A stretch of DNA of 64,000 nucleotides, taken from positions 62,001 through 126,000 of the forward strand of contig JANQWS010000090.1 of NCBI GenBank assembly GCA_030729785.1. The letters run 5' to 3'. Positions 47,266-54,897 of this stretch are shown here, one piece after another. The notes beneath the pieces were generated by a model that worked only from the letters and a program-made list of their open reading frames with translations, made no database searches and was not told the origin of the DNA. Origin of the DNA: Algoriphagus sp. GTDB lineage: Bacteria; Bacteroidota; Bacteroidia; Cytophagales; Cyclobacteriaceae. The translations under genes were made by a program, and so were the position numbers. How positions within the stretch are numbered: the first letter of the stretch is position 1; every line of letters begins with the position of its first letter.

Positions 47266-48177
47266 TTAGGTTACAGCAAATTTTTTGGCCAAGCTCAAAG
47301 AAATGGGTAGAAGTAGCAAGACAAACAACCCAATAGGCCAACCTGAAAAGGCGGTAGCCAAGGTAGCATTCACCAAAATCAAGGAAAGAACCGCCGCTTT
47401 AACTGACTTGCCGATGTAGCGCGGTTCTTGAGTTCGAATCGCTTTCAAAAGGGGTGGAAATAAACGGTAACCCAAAAATGCTAAAAAGGGCAAAATTTGA
47501 AGGTATCCTGGGCTTTTTTGGTAGGCCAAAAGAAAAAGGGCTACGAAAATAGCCGCATACATCGCTCCTCCGAGGAATAGTGCGCTGCGATTTTTTCCAT
47601 GAACTTCCCCTCTACTAATTAACGTAATGGCTGCCACATAGACTAGTGGAAGTAGCCCTAAGTACCAGTTGCTATCTAGCAAGACCGGCATTACAGCGAT
47701 ACCCAAGAGAAGATTCCCTGTCCGACACAAACCCATATTGATGGGTCCAAAAAAGACCTGATGCTTGCCCCAGTAATCGTACAGCAAGGCACATCCCGCC
47801 ACGCCAATGGCAAGACTTCCAGCAAGCGGGTTGACTTGAAACGCACAGACAATCCCGGCTAAAAGTAGAAGTGAGGCCATTGCAATCGCCCCTTTTTTGG
47901 ATACTCGTCCACTTGGGATCGGGCGCTCGGGACGCTCGATCGCATCCAGCTCTGCATCAGCGATATCATTAAACGCAACCCCTCCACCATACAAGCCAAT
48001 GGTGCTTAGCGAAAGCCAAAGTAGGTTCCACCAGTACGTTTGATCTCCATAAATCCAATTGGTCGCCATCCCATCCCAAGCTCCGGCGATGGCAAAACCT
48101 GCCCAGATATCCGCTATCGCCGTCACCACATTGGCGGGACGAGTGAGTTGGAGATAAGAAAAAAGCTTACTCGCCAT
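47266..48177 (-). CDS. eboC: UbiA-like prenyltransferase-family membrane protein EboC
   Basis: 'LQLTRPANVVTAIADIWAGFAIAG', 'GGGVAFNDIADAELDAIERPERPIPSGRVSK', 'NMGLCRTGNLLLG'. Confidence 0.88.
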   Translation of the reverse strand: MASKLFSYLQLTRPANVVTAIADIWAGFAIAGAWDGMATNWIYGDQTYWWNLLWLSLSTIGLYGGGVAFNDIADAELDAIERPERPIPSGRVSKKGAIAMASLLLLAGIVCAFQVNPLAGSLAIGVAGCALLYDYWGKHQVFFGPINMGLCRTGNLLLGIAVMPVLLDSNWYLGLLPLVYVAAITLISRGEVHGKNRSALFLGGAMYAAIFVALFLLAYQKSPGYLQILPFLAFLGYRLFPPLLKAIRTQEPRYIGKSVKAAVLSLILVNATLATAFSGWPIGLFVLLLLPISLSLAKKFAVT

Positions 48178-48180
48178 GGG

Positions 48181-49092
48181 TTAGTTTTCTACGCGGTCAT
48201 CAGGACCCTCCACGCGGGGAACCTGACCGCCACGAAGCACGGAGTTACCTCCCAGTTTTTTGGTTTGATCAATCGGCGCTGCCTTGAGCCAATCATCCTC
48301 ATGCATTTGCCCACTCAAACCAAATACAGTGAGTGCATTTTGGTAGGTCGTCAAGCGAACATGCTCTTCCGGCACCCCCATTTTGCGCATCAAAGCGGCG
48401 GTCTTCGGCACAGCAATTGGATCCGAAATCCCCCAATCTGCCGCAGAGTTCACAATGATTCGCTCGGGACCATACTGCTTGACGATTTCCACCATTCGCT
48501 CAGAACCCATTTTGGTATGTGGATAAATGGTAAATGCTGCCCAAAAGCCCCGATCCAGCACCTCTTTGACTGTTTCCTCGTTGTTGTGATCGACTACCAC
48601 CCAATAAGGGTTCATGCCGTGCTCTACCGCTACATCCATGGAACGGGTCGTGCCCTTCTTTTTATCGCGATGAGGGGTATGGATCAACACAGGCAGCTCT
48701 ACTTCCTTGGCTAGCTCGAGTTGGAGGCGGTAAAAACGATCCTCCGCTTCCGTTTGGTCGTCGTAGCCAATTTCCCCGATCGCGACTACCCCTTCCTTAC
48801 CCGCATAGAGCGGTAGAAGTTCCATCACCTGTTCTGCCAAAGCCACATTATTGGCCTCCTTGGAATTGAGGCCCATGGTGCAGTAGTGGACGATGCCAAA
48901 CTGGCTTGCGCGAAATCTCTCCCAGCCTACTAATGTGGAGAAATAGTCTTTAAAAGAACCCACTTCGGTTCGAGGCTGCCCCAGCCAAAATGCGGGTTCG
49001 ATTGTAGCGACAATTCCCGCTTTGCGCATGGCTTCGTAGTCGTCAGTAGTCCTGGAAACCAGGTGAATATGGGGATCTATGTACATTTCCAT
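48181..49092 (-). CDS. eboB: TatD-family hydrolase EboB
   Basis: 'MYIDPHIHLVSRTTDDYEAMRKAGIVATIEPAFWLGQPRTEVGSFKDYF', 'GEIGYDDQTEAEDRFYRLQLELAKEVELPVLIHTPHRDKKKGTTRSMDV', 'VNSAADWGISDP'. Confidence 0.9.
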   Translation of the reverse strand: MEMYIDPHIHLVSRTTDDYEAMRKAGIVATIEPAFWLGQPRTEVGSFKDYFSTLVGWERFRASQFGIVHYCTMGLNSKEANNVALAEQVMELLPLYAGKEGVVAIGEIGYDDQTEAEDRFYRLQLELAKEVELPVLIHTPHRDKKKGTTRSMDVAVEHGMNPYWVVVDHNNEETVKEVLDRGFWAAFTIYPHTKMGSERMVEIVKQYGPERIIVNSAADWGISDPIAVPKTAALMRKMGVPEEHVRLTTYQNALTVFGLSGQMHEDDWLKAAPIDQTKKLGGNSVLRGGQVPRVEGPDDRVEN

Positions 49093-49138
49093 GAGTAGAT
49101 GCAGAGGTAAGTGGGTGAATTTAACGGTTGATAAGTGA

Positions 49139-50014
49139 TTAAACTCGATTTTTTTGAAATTCTATTCCTAGGTCTTCCCAGCAGTACGCTTCAGTGGCAC
49201 AGGCTTCCTGAAGCAAGGGATAGGCAGTCAAGAGTTCTAGAGCAGGAGCATAGTCACTCTGGTACGCAGCCAAAGCGCCCGCTTTTTGCTCCGTCCGATC
49301 CGAAGATGCCAGCACCTTTTTCAGATCTTCCAGATACTGGGAACCCATAAATGGGACGAGCAGCCGCCAAACTTCTGGCATCACTGCCCTTCCGGCTGCC
49401 CAACGCTCATGGGCAAAATCGGTGGCCATGGCAGCAAGTGCCGCATTGCGTCGATGGTCTAGGTCTTGGATAAGGTAGAGCGGGCGCTGCATAAAGATGG
49501 CTTTGAGAACCAGCTGGTTCCAGTTGGCCTCAGGGAAATAACGTGCTGGGTAGGGATTGCGCAGCGCAATGGCATCAAAGACCACTGACATATTTGTGCG
49601 GCAGCCTTCAATGGCTCGAGGCAATAGGCCTTCTGCATTGGGCATGAGTGGCAAAGCAGCATATAGGGCCTGTTGTTCGTACATATCTCCTGTTTCAAAG
49701 AGTTGCTGCAGAATGGCCAGCCAAGCTTCATGCTGGAAGGGCAACTGAAGTACTAGATAAATCCGAGCCACTTGAAGACTATCCCAGGCAGTTGGATCTA
49801 CTCCCTCAGGAAGAGATATAGTTGCTCCCTCCGTCCAGGAAACTCCCTCTTTTTTAAAATACCGAGAGGCACGGGAAAAGGCAAGAAAGAAGGGATTCGG
49901 GGAACTGGCGAATTTAATTTTTTCGGCTTGCTCCGCCAACCAAGTGATGGAAGCGGGTTCCGCATTTGCTTCTAAGGTCTTTTTTAATACTTCTTGAATC
50001 GGAGCTGTTGCCAT
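49139..50014 (-). CDS. eboA: EboA domain-containing protein
   Basis: Helical protein with 'GATISLPEGVDPTAWDSLQVARIYLVLQLP', 'EGCRTNMSVVFDAIALRNPYPARYFPEANWNQLVLKAIFMQRPLYLIQDLDHRRNAALAAMATDFAHERWAAGRAVMPEVWRLLVPF'; first gene of the ebo set. Confidence 0.88.
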   Translation of the reverse strand: MATAPIQEVLKKTLEANAEPASITWLAEQAEKIKFASSPNPFFLAFSRASRYFKKEGVSWTEGATISLPEGVDPTAWDSLQVARIYLVLQLPFQHEAWLAILQQLFETGDMYEQQALYAALPLMPNAEGLLPRAIEGCRTNMSVVFDAIALRNPYPARYFPEANWNQLVLKAIFMQRPLYLIQDLDHRRNAALAAMATDFAHERWAAGRAVMPEVWRLLVPFMGSQYLEDLKKVLASSDRTEQKAGALAAYQSDYAPALELLTAYPLLQEACATEAYCWEDLGIEFQKNRV

Positions 50015-50106
50015 GGGGAGATAGATTTACCAAACTTCTATGTAAAGAAACTCGAACCAGAAGAAAAATCCATCCCATTTTAGACAAATGGAGGAAAAAA
50101 AGTTGG

Positions 50107-50260
50107 TCAACAGTCGACGGTTAACAGACGACAGCTCATCGAATCGAACTTCAAGCCTTATTTTCTTTAGTTAGCACTTAAAAAGATGTATTCAGTAACC
50201 ACCCTCCTTATCCCTAAAACCAACTGGCTGTCGACCGTGGACTGTTAGCTGTTGACTGTT
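50107..50260. repeat. Copy C (partial) of the dispersed repeat plus flanking inverted GTCGAC-type words between eboA and the M28 peptidase gene
   Basis: TCAACAGTCGACGGTTAACAG...AACTTCAAGCCTTATTTTCTTTAGT...CTGTCGACCGTGGACTGTTAGCTGTTGACTG. Confidence 0.55.
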
Positions 50261-50329
50261 TAATTATCCACCAGCGGTTTCAGGAAAATTGAAGTTAATC
50301 CCTAGTTTTAGGAATTAAATACACTTGCT

Positions 50330-51874
50330 ATGAAAATACGTAATAATTGGTACTTAGGTCTTGTGTTTTTTGTTGCTATCCAAGTACAGGCACAAAACCA
50401 AGTCATCGATGCCATTATCAAAGAAGCAACCGAAAACTCTAAACTAGAGGTACTTGCTCATGAAATCATGGATGGAGTAGGTCCTCGCTTGGTCGGCTCC
50501 CCACAGATGCAAAAGGCCCATGACTTGGCCGTCACTACCTACCAGAGTTGGGGCATTCCTGCCCGCAACGAAAAGTGGGGGGAATGGAGAGGCTGGGAAA
50601 GAGGCATCACCCACATCGACTTGATTGCTCCTTGGACCAAGTCTTTGGCCGGTACACAATTGGCCTGGAGCCCATCCTCTCCTCAAGGAGGTGTAAAAGG
50701 AGAGGTAGTGATTCTTCCAGAATTTACCGATTCCCTTGCATTTCAAAAGTGGCTGCCCTCCGTAAAAGGCAAATACGTAATGATTTCCATGCCTCAGCCT
50801 ACTGGACGCCCGGACTACAATTGGGAAGAACATGGAAAACCAGCGTCCATTGAAAAAATGAAGGCCGAGCGGACCTCCCTCAATGCATCCTGGTCCAAGC
50901 GCCTGCAGGCAACAGGGAAAAGCCGCAATCAACTTCCCCTTGCACTGGAAAATGCGGGCGCAGCCGGTATCCTTACCTCGTACTGGTCCAATGGTTTTGG
51001 GGCCAACAAGATTTTCTCTGCCTCCACCAAAAAAGTGCCCACAGTAGATATTTCACTAGAAGACTATGGCCTACTCTATCGTCTGGTAGAAAGCGGCAAG
51101 GCGCCACAGCTACACCTCAATGCGCAGTCCAAAGAAACAGGCATGCAGCCGACCTACAATACCCTAGCCGAAATCAAGGGGACCACAAAAGCAGATGAAT
51201 ACGTGATGCTTTCCGCACACTTTGACTCTTGGGATGGGGGCACAGGTGCTACAGACAACGGCACAGGCACCATCCTGATGATGGAAGTGATGCGTGTGTT
51301 AAAGCAAGTGTATCCCCACCCTAAGCGTACCATCTTAGTTGGGCACTGGGGATCTGAGGAGCAGGGACTAAATGGTTCGCGCGCTTATGTAGAAGACCAT
51401 CCTGAAATGATCGACAAGATTCAAGCCCTATTCAACCAGGACAATGGTACGGGACGTATTGCCAATATCTCTGGTCAAGGCTATGTAGAAAGCTACGAGT
51501 ACTTGGGCCGCTGGCTCAATAAGGTGCCTCGAAACATCACCCAAGACTTAAAAACCGAGTTTCCAGGCAACCCAGGCTCAGGAGGGACAGACCACGTATC
51601 TTTTGTGGCAGCAGGTGTCCCAGCCTTCAACTTGAGTGCCTTGCCATGGAACTATTTCAACTATACCTGGCATACTAATTTGGATACCTACGATAAGATT
51701 GTTTTTGACGACGTGCGCCAAAATGTAATCCTCACTGCCATCTTGGTGTACATGGCCTGCGAAGAAGAAAACATGGTATCACGTGAGCAACGCATTCCAA
51801 TCAACCCAAGAACAGGGGAAGCAACGACTTGGCCTGCCCAGCGATCACCTAACCGAAAAGGAGGGGTAAATTAA
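50330..51874 (+). CDS. Secreted M28-family zinc peptidase
   Basis: Signal peptide; 'LAHEIMDGVGPRLVGSPQMQ', 'VMLSAHFDSWDGGTGATDNGTGTILMMEVMRVL', 'GSEEQGLNGSRAYVEDHP', 'GTDHVSFVAAGVPAF'. Confidence 0.93.
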   Translation: MKIRNNWYLGLVFFVAIQVQAQNQVIDAIIKEATENSKLEVLAHEIMDGVGPRLVGSPQMQKAHDLAVTTYQSWGIPARNEKWGEWRGWERGITHIDLIAPWTKSLAGTQLAWSPSSPQGGVKGEVVILPEFTDSLAFQKWLPSVKGKYVMISMPQPTGRPDYNWEEHGKPASIEKMKAERTSLNASWSKRLQATGKSRNQLPLALENAGAAGILTSYWSNGFGANKIFSASTKKVPTVDISLEDYGLLYRLVESGKAPQLHLNAQSKETGMQPTYNTLAEIKGTTKADEYVMLSAHFDSWDGGTGATDNGTGTILMMEVMRVLKQVYPHPKRTILVGHWGSEEQGLNGSRAYVEDHPEMIDKIQALFNQDNGTGRIANISGQGYVESYEYLGRWLNKVPRNITQDLKTEFPGNPGSGGTDHVSFVAAGVPAFNLSALPWNYFNYTWHTNLDTYDKIVFDDVRQNVILTAILVYMACEEENMVSREQRIPINPRTGEATTWPAQRSPNRKGGVN

Positions 51875-51977
51875 AAACGCCCTCTGCTAACCGTCCACAG
51901 TCAACTGCAAATTTCTTGAACATCAATGCTTAATTTTTGTGGTGAAAAGGTAAAAAAGTGGAGAAACATACACAGTA

Positions 51978-52018
51978 AAAAAAAGGCTGTCCTGATCAGG
52001 GACAGCCTTTTTTTGTGT
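51978..52018. terminator. Bidirectional intrinsic terminator
   Basis: AAAAAAAAGGCTGTCCtgatcaGGGACAGCCTTTTTTTGTG. Confidence 0.85.
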
Positions 52019-52046
52019 TCTTTCTTTATAGGTTTTTCAATTCTTC

Positions 52047-52192
52047 TAAATCCCCCTAGCCCCTTGTAAGGGGGAATCACATCACTGCACCCTTTAAAGA
52101 TTAATTATGGAGTGAAATTTTTGAATTAAAAGTAGTTGGTTGAAAACCTATTTGGGCGACTCCCCCTTCTTAAGGGGGTAAGGGGGATTCCC
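52047..52192. repeat. Intergenic element bounded by inverted CCCCCT-type repeats
   Basis: AAATCCCCCTAGCCCCTTGTAAGGGGGAATCAC on the left; the right end GGCGACTCCCCCTTCTTAAGGGGGTAAGGGGGATTCCC is its approximate reverse complement. Confidence 0.6.
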
Positions 52193-52194
52193 TA

Positions 52195-53445
52195 CTAATT
52201 TTTCTGTTGGGGCTTCCCCGACACCCTCCACGTATTTGCCGAATTGTATTTCCCCACCACCAGCACTTTGAAAAAAGGCTTATTTCCCAACTCCCTTGGA
52301 AGCACATACTGCTTTGCACCAGAAGGCACCTCTCCTAACAAAAAATACTCGTCCTGGTCCCCTTCCCTAAAGTGGTCTGTCGGACTCCAGTAGACAGAAA
52401 GGGGTTCGGATTGTATGCCTGGAGTCCAGGTAAGCACTTGGTCCATATCTCTTTCCTTTAGCGTTAAATCACTAAGTGAAAGTGGCCCTATGAGTGGGAC
52501 CCCATCCAATTCGCGTTCCTGGCGCTCCGACACCACCAAATTAAAGAAGCGGATCATCGAAGGAAGCAGATCTACCATGGCGGCCTGCCCCGAATAAAAC
52601 CGTGCATTGAGGTCCTTGGCATTGGTGCTGATCCAGATTTCTCGTTCGGCATCACTTTGACCTCCGTGACCTTTTCCATCAGGTTCCTTACGCCCATGAT
52701 CGGTAGTTATCCACAATTGCCAGTCCTCCCCTTTTTGCTGCCGCTCCTGAACGGCTTGCCAAATCAATCCCACTTGCGCATCGGCTTTTTCGATGGCGGC
52801 ATCGAGTTCGGAACTTCTACCATGCCGATGCCCCATGTCATCCGTGTATTGAAGATATACCCAGGTAAGGTCTGGGCCCTGATTTCTGAGGTAATCCGCT
52901 GCCTCCTCTGCCACGCGTTGGTCAATCCGGTGAATATAGTCCGACTGAGAATCGTGGGGGTAGCGCAGCGTATCCAGTTCCAAGCCATCCAGAGATTGAT
53001 TCAAGCGGAGGAAGTTGGTTTGGGGAAGATTATCTCCCAGAAGCTTGGTCCGGTTGTCCTGCCAGGTGGAAAAAATAGCCACCTTCGCATCGGGACGGAC
53101 TTCTCTTAGGTACCGGAAAATGGTCCAGTACTGGTAGTTGGGGGCTTTGATTCCATTCCCCCAGACTTGGTGTTTGTGTGCCCAAGTGCCTGTTAAAAGT
53201 GTATTGTAGCCGACTGCAGAAATAGTCGGAGATTCGGAGTATCCTCCCGCCAAACCCCCTGTGTAAGCACGCGAATACCCTCCCTGGCTGGCTATTTGAT
53301 CCAAGTTGGGAGTAGCCACCCTTTCCAGGTCTTGGGCAGGAATTCCATCCAAAATGAGAAAGACTATTTTATTCTGTTGAGCAAACGCAGGTTGTCCCCA
53401 GAAAAGCAGGGTGAAAACAAAGAAAAATAAGTATCTGGTTCGCAT
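52195..53445 (-). CDS. Secreted alkaline phosphatase-family (nucleotide pyrophosphatase/phosphodiesterase-like) protein
   Basis: Signal peptide; 'KIVFLILDGIPAQDLERVATPNLDQIA', 'SPTISAVGYNTLLTGTWAHKHQVWGNG', 'LWITTDHGRKEPDGKGHGGQSDAEREIWISTNA'. Confidence 0.88.
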   Translation of the reverse strand: MRTRYLFFFVFTLLFWGQPAFAQQNKIVFLILDGIPAQDLERVATPNLDQIASQGGYSRAYTGGLAGGYSESPTISAVGYNTLLTGTWAHKHQVWGNGIKAPNYQYWTIFRYLREVRPDAKVAIFSTWQDNRTKLLGDNLPQTNFLRLNQSLDGLELDTLRYPHDSQSDYIHRIDQRVAEEAADYLRNQGPDLTWVYLQYTDDMGHRHGRSSELDAAIEKADAQVGLIWQAVQERQQKGEDWQLWITTDHGRKEPDGKGHGGQSDAEREIWISTNAKDLNARFYSGQAAMVDLLPSMIRFFNLVVSERQERELDGVPLIGPLSLSDLTLKERDMDQVLTWTPGIQSEPLSVYWSPTDHFREGDQDEYFLLGEVPSGAKQYVLPRELGNKPFFKVLVVGKYNSANTWRVSGKPQQKN

Positions 53446-53603
53446 TTGTTTAGTCGTCAAGTTGATGATCCGCTTTTTTTACCAGTAACACAAAGAAAAA
53501 CAAGGGTTGAAGTTCATGGAGATTGGCTGTGGACTATGGATATCCTTTGAACCAAGGTCTGTCGTCCCTTTTTTTAATTTTTAGCAATAGCCGCAAGCCC
53601 CCA

Positions 53604-54161
53604 TTACAAGCCTCTAGTACCACGAAAATAATCCCTATCGTCTATGTATTCAACCGCCTCAATCGCAGCCCTTAGCCGCTCTGAGGTATCACCAGCAATA
53701 ATCTGATACGAGAAACCACTACGCTTAGCTAATTGCAGGTACTGTTCAAATAATTGCTCCCGGATCTCCAATTCGGGATGTTCTCGCAAAGGATCTGCCT
53801 GCCAGGGCAAATCAGTAGCACATAAGAGGATCAAATCGTAGCTTCTCCGCTCCAATTCCTTTAGCACCCAAGGATCAATCTTTCCAAAACGATGGAGAGA
53901 CCAGACCTGAATCACGCGCAAGTCGGTATCACAGAAGAGATAGCTTTTTGCTTCGCCAGCAAGTTCATCCTCCAACTGCATTTGTTGCCTGCCGATTTTT
54001 AGGAGATCCTCAAAAGCATAGGGACGGTGGAGTTTTTCCAAGTACTCCCTAGCCACTTCGGGCACCCAAGGCTCCTGAAAATAAGCTGCCAAAGCAGCAG
54101 CTAAGGTGCTTTTGCCGGTAGACTCTGGGCCTAAGATTGCGATCCGTTTAGGCTTTTGCAT
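53604..54161 (-). CDS. AAA family ATPase, NadR-like nicotinamide riboside kinase
   Basis: P-loop 'RIAILGPESTGKSTLAAALAAYF', 'VPEVAREYLE'; overlaps a pnuC-like gene. Confidence 0.83.
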   Translation of the reverse strand: MQKPKRIAILGPESTGKSTLAAALAAYFQEPWVPEVAREYLEKLHRPYAFEDLLKIGRQQMQLEDELAGEAKSYLFCDTDLRVIQVWSLHRFGKIDPWVLKELERRSYDLILLCATDLPWQADPLREHPELEIREQLFEQYLQLAKRSGFSYQIIAGDTSERLRAAIEAVEYIDDRDYFRGTRGL

Positions 54162-54765
54162 GGGATTGGGTAGCTTTAATCCAGGATAAAAGCCCTGCTA
54201 TCGCCAAGGCGGTAAAAAATAAATATTGAAATGAGGTCAGCAAAAGCCCTTTGTGAAAATAAAGAGGGATAGAAACCAGGTCGGTTAAAATCCAAAAAAT
54301 CCAGCTTTCCACCTTTTTTTTCGCCATCAACCACATGGCCACAAAGGCAGAAGCAGTGGTGAAGGAGTCCCAATAGGGGACGGTACTATCTGTAAACTCC
54401 GACAATACACCCACCAAAGCAGGGAATGCAATTAAAAAAATAAGAAATGCATAAAACCATCCCTTTTCATTGAGCCAGGTGACAGGAAGCGTGTCTTGCT
54501 TTTCTTGGGGATGGGTCCAGAGGTACCAGCCAAAGACAGACATCCCAAAGTAATAGGCATTGATCCCCATGTCTGCATAGAGCCCATAATCAAAACAGAT
54601 CCATACGTAAATGAGTACCGATACAATCCCGGTAGGATACACCCAAATATGCTGCTTTGCAGAAAAATACACGGATACAATTCCCATCAACACCGCTACC
54701 CCCTCCAACCAACTGAGTTGCTGCAGCCCTTCTGCCAATCCGGTACGGAGTAGTTCGAAATCCAT
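54148..54765 (-). CDS. pnuC: Nicotinamide riboside transporter PnuC-family protein
   Basis: 'EGVAVLMGIVSVYFSAKQHIWVYPTGIVSVLIYVWICFDYGLYADMGINAYYFGMSVFGWYLW', 'ESWIFWILTDLVSIPLYFHKGLLLTSFQY'. Confidence 0.9.
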   Translation of the reverse strand: MDFELLRTGLAEGLQQLSWLEGVAVLMGIVSVYFSAKQHIWVYPTGIVSVLIYVWICFDYGLYADMGINAYYFGMSVFGWYLWTHPQEKQDTLPVTWLNEKGWFYAFLIFLIAFPALVGVLSEFTDSTVPYWDSFTTASAFVAMWLMAKKKVESWIFWILTDLVSIPLYFHKGLLLTSFQYLFFTALAIAGLLSWIKATQSHAKA

Positions 54766-54897
54766 GATGCGAAGAAAAGGATATTTTTGAGAGCGAAAAC
54801 CTTAACCCGCTGTTAATTTCCGTTACTTCCCCTCAAATTTGTGGCAAAGAAGTAACTTTTCCTGCAGTTGCCAGGTTTGATTGCTAAATTGCACCCT

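Noticed and set aside
48040-48714. 224-aa plus-strand ORF across eboC/eboB
   Set aside because: Antisense to two well-supported genes with continuous family motifs; its translation has no recognisable domain and atypical composition.
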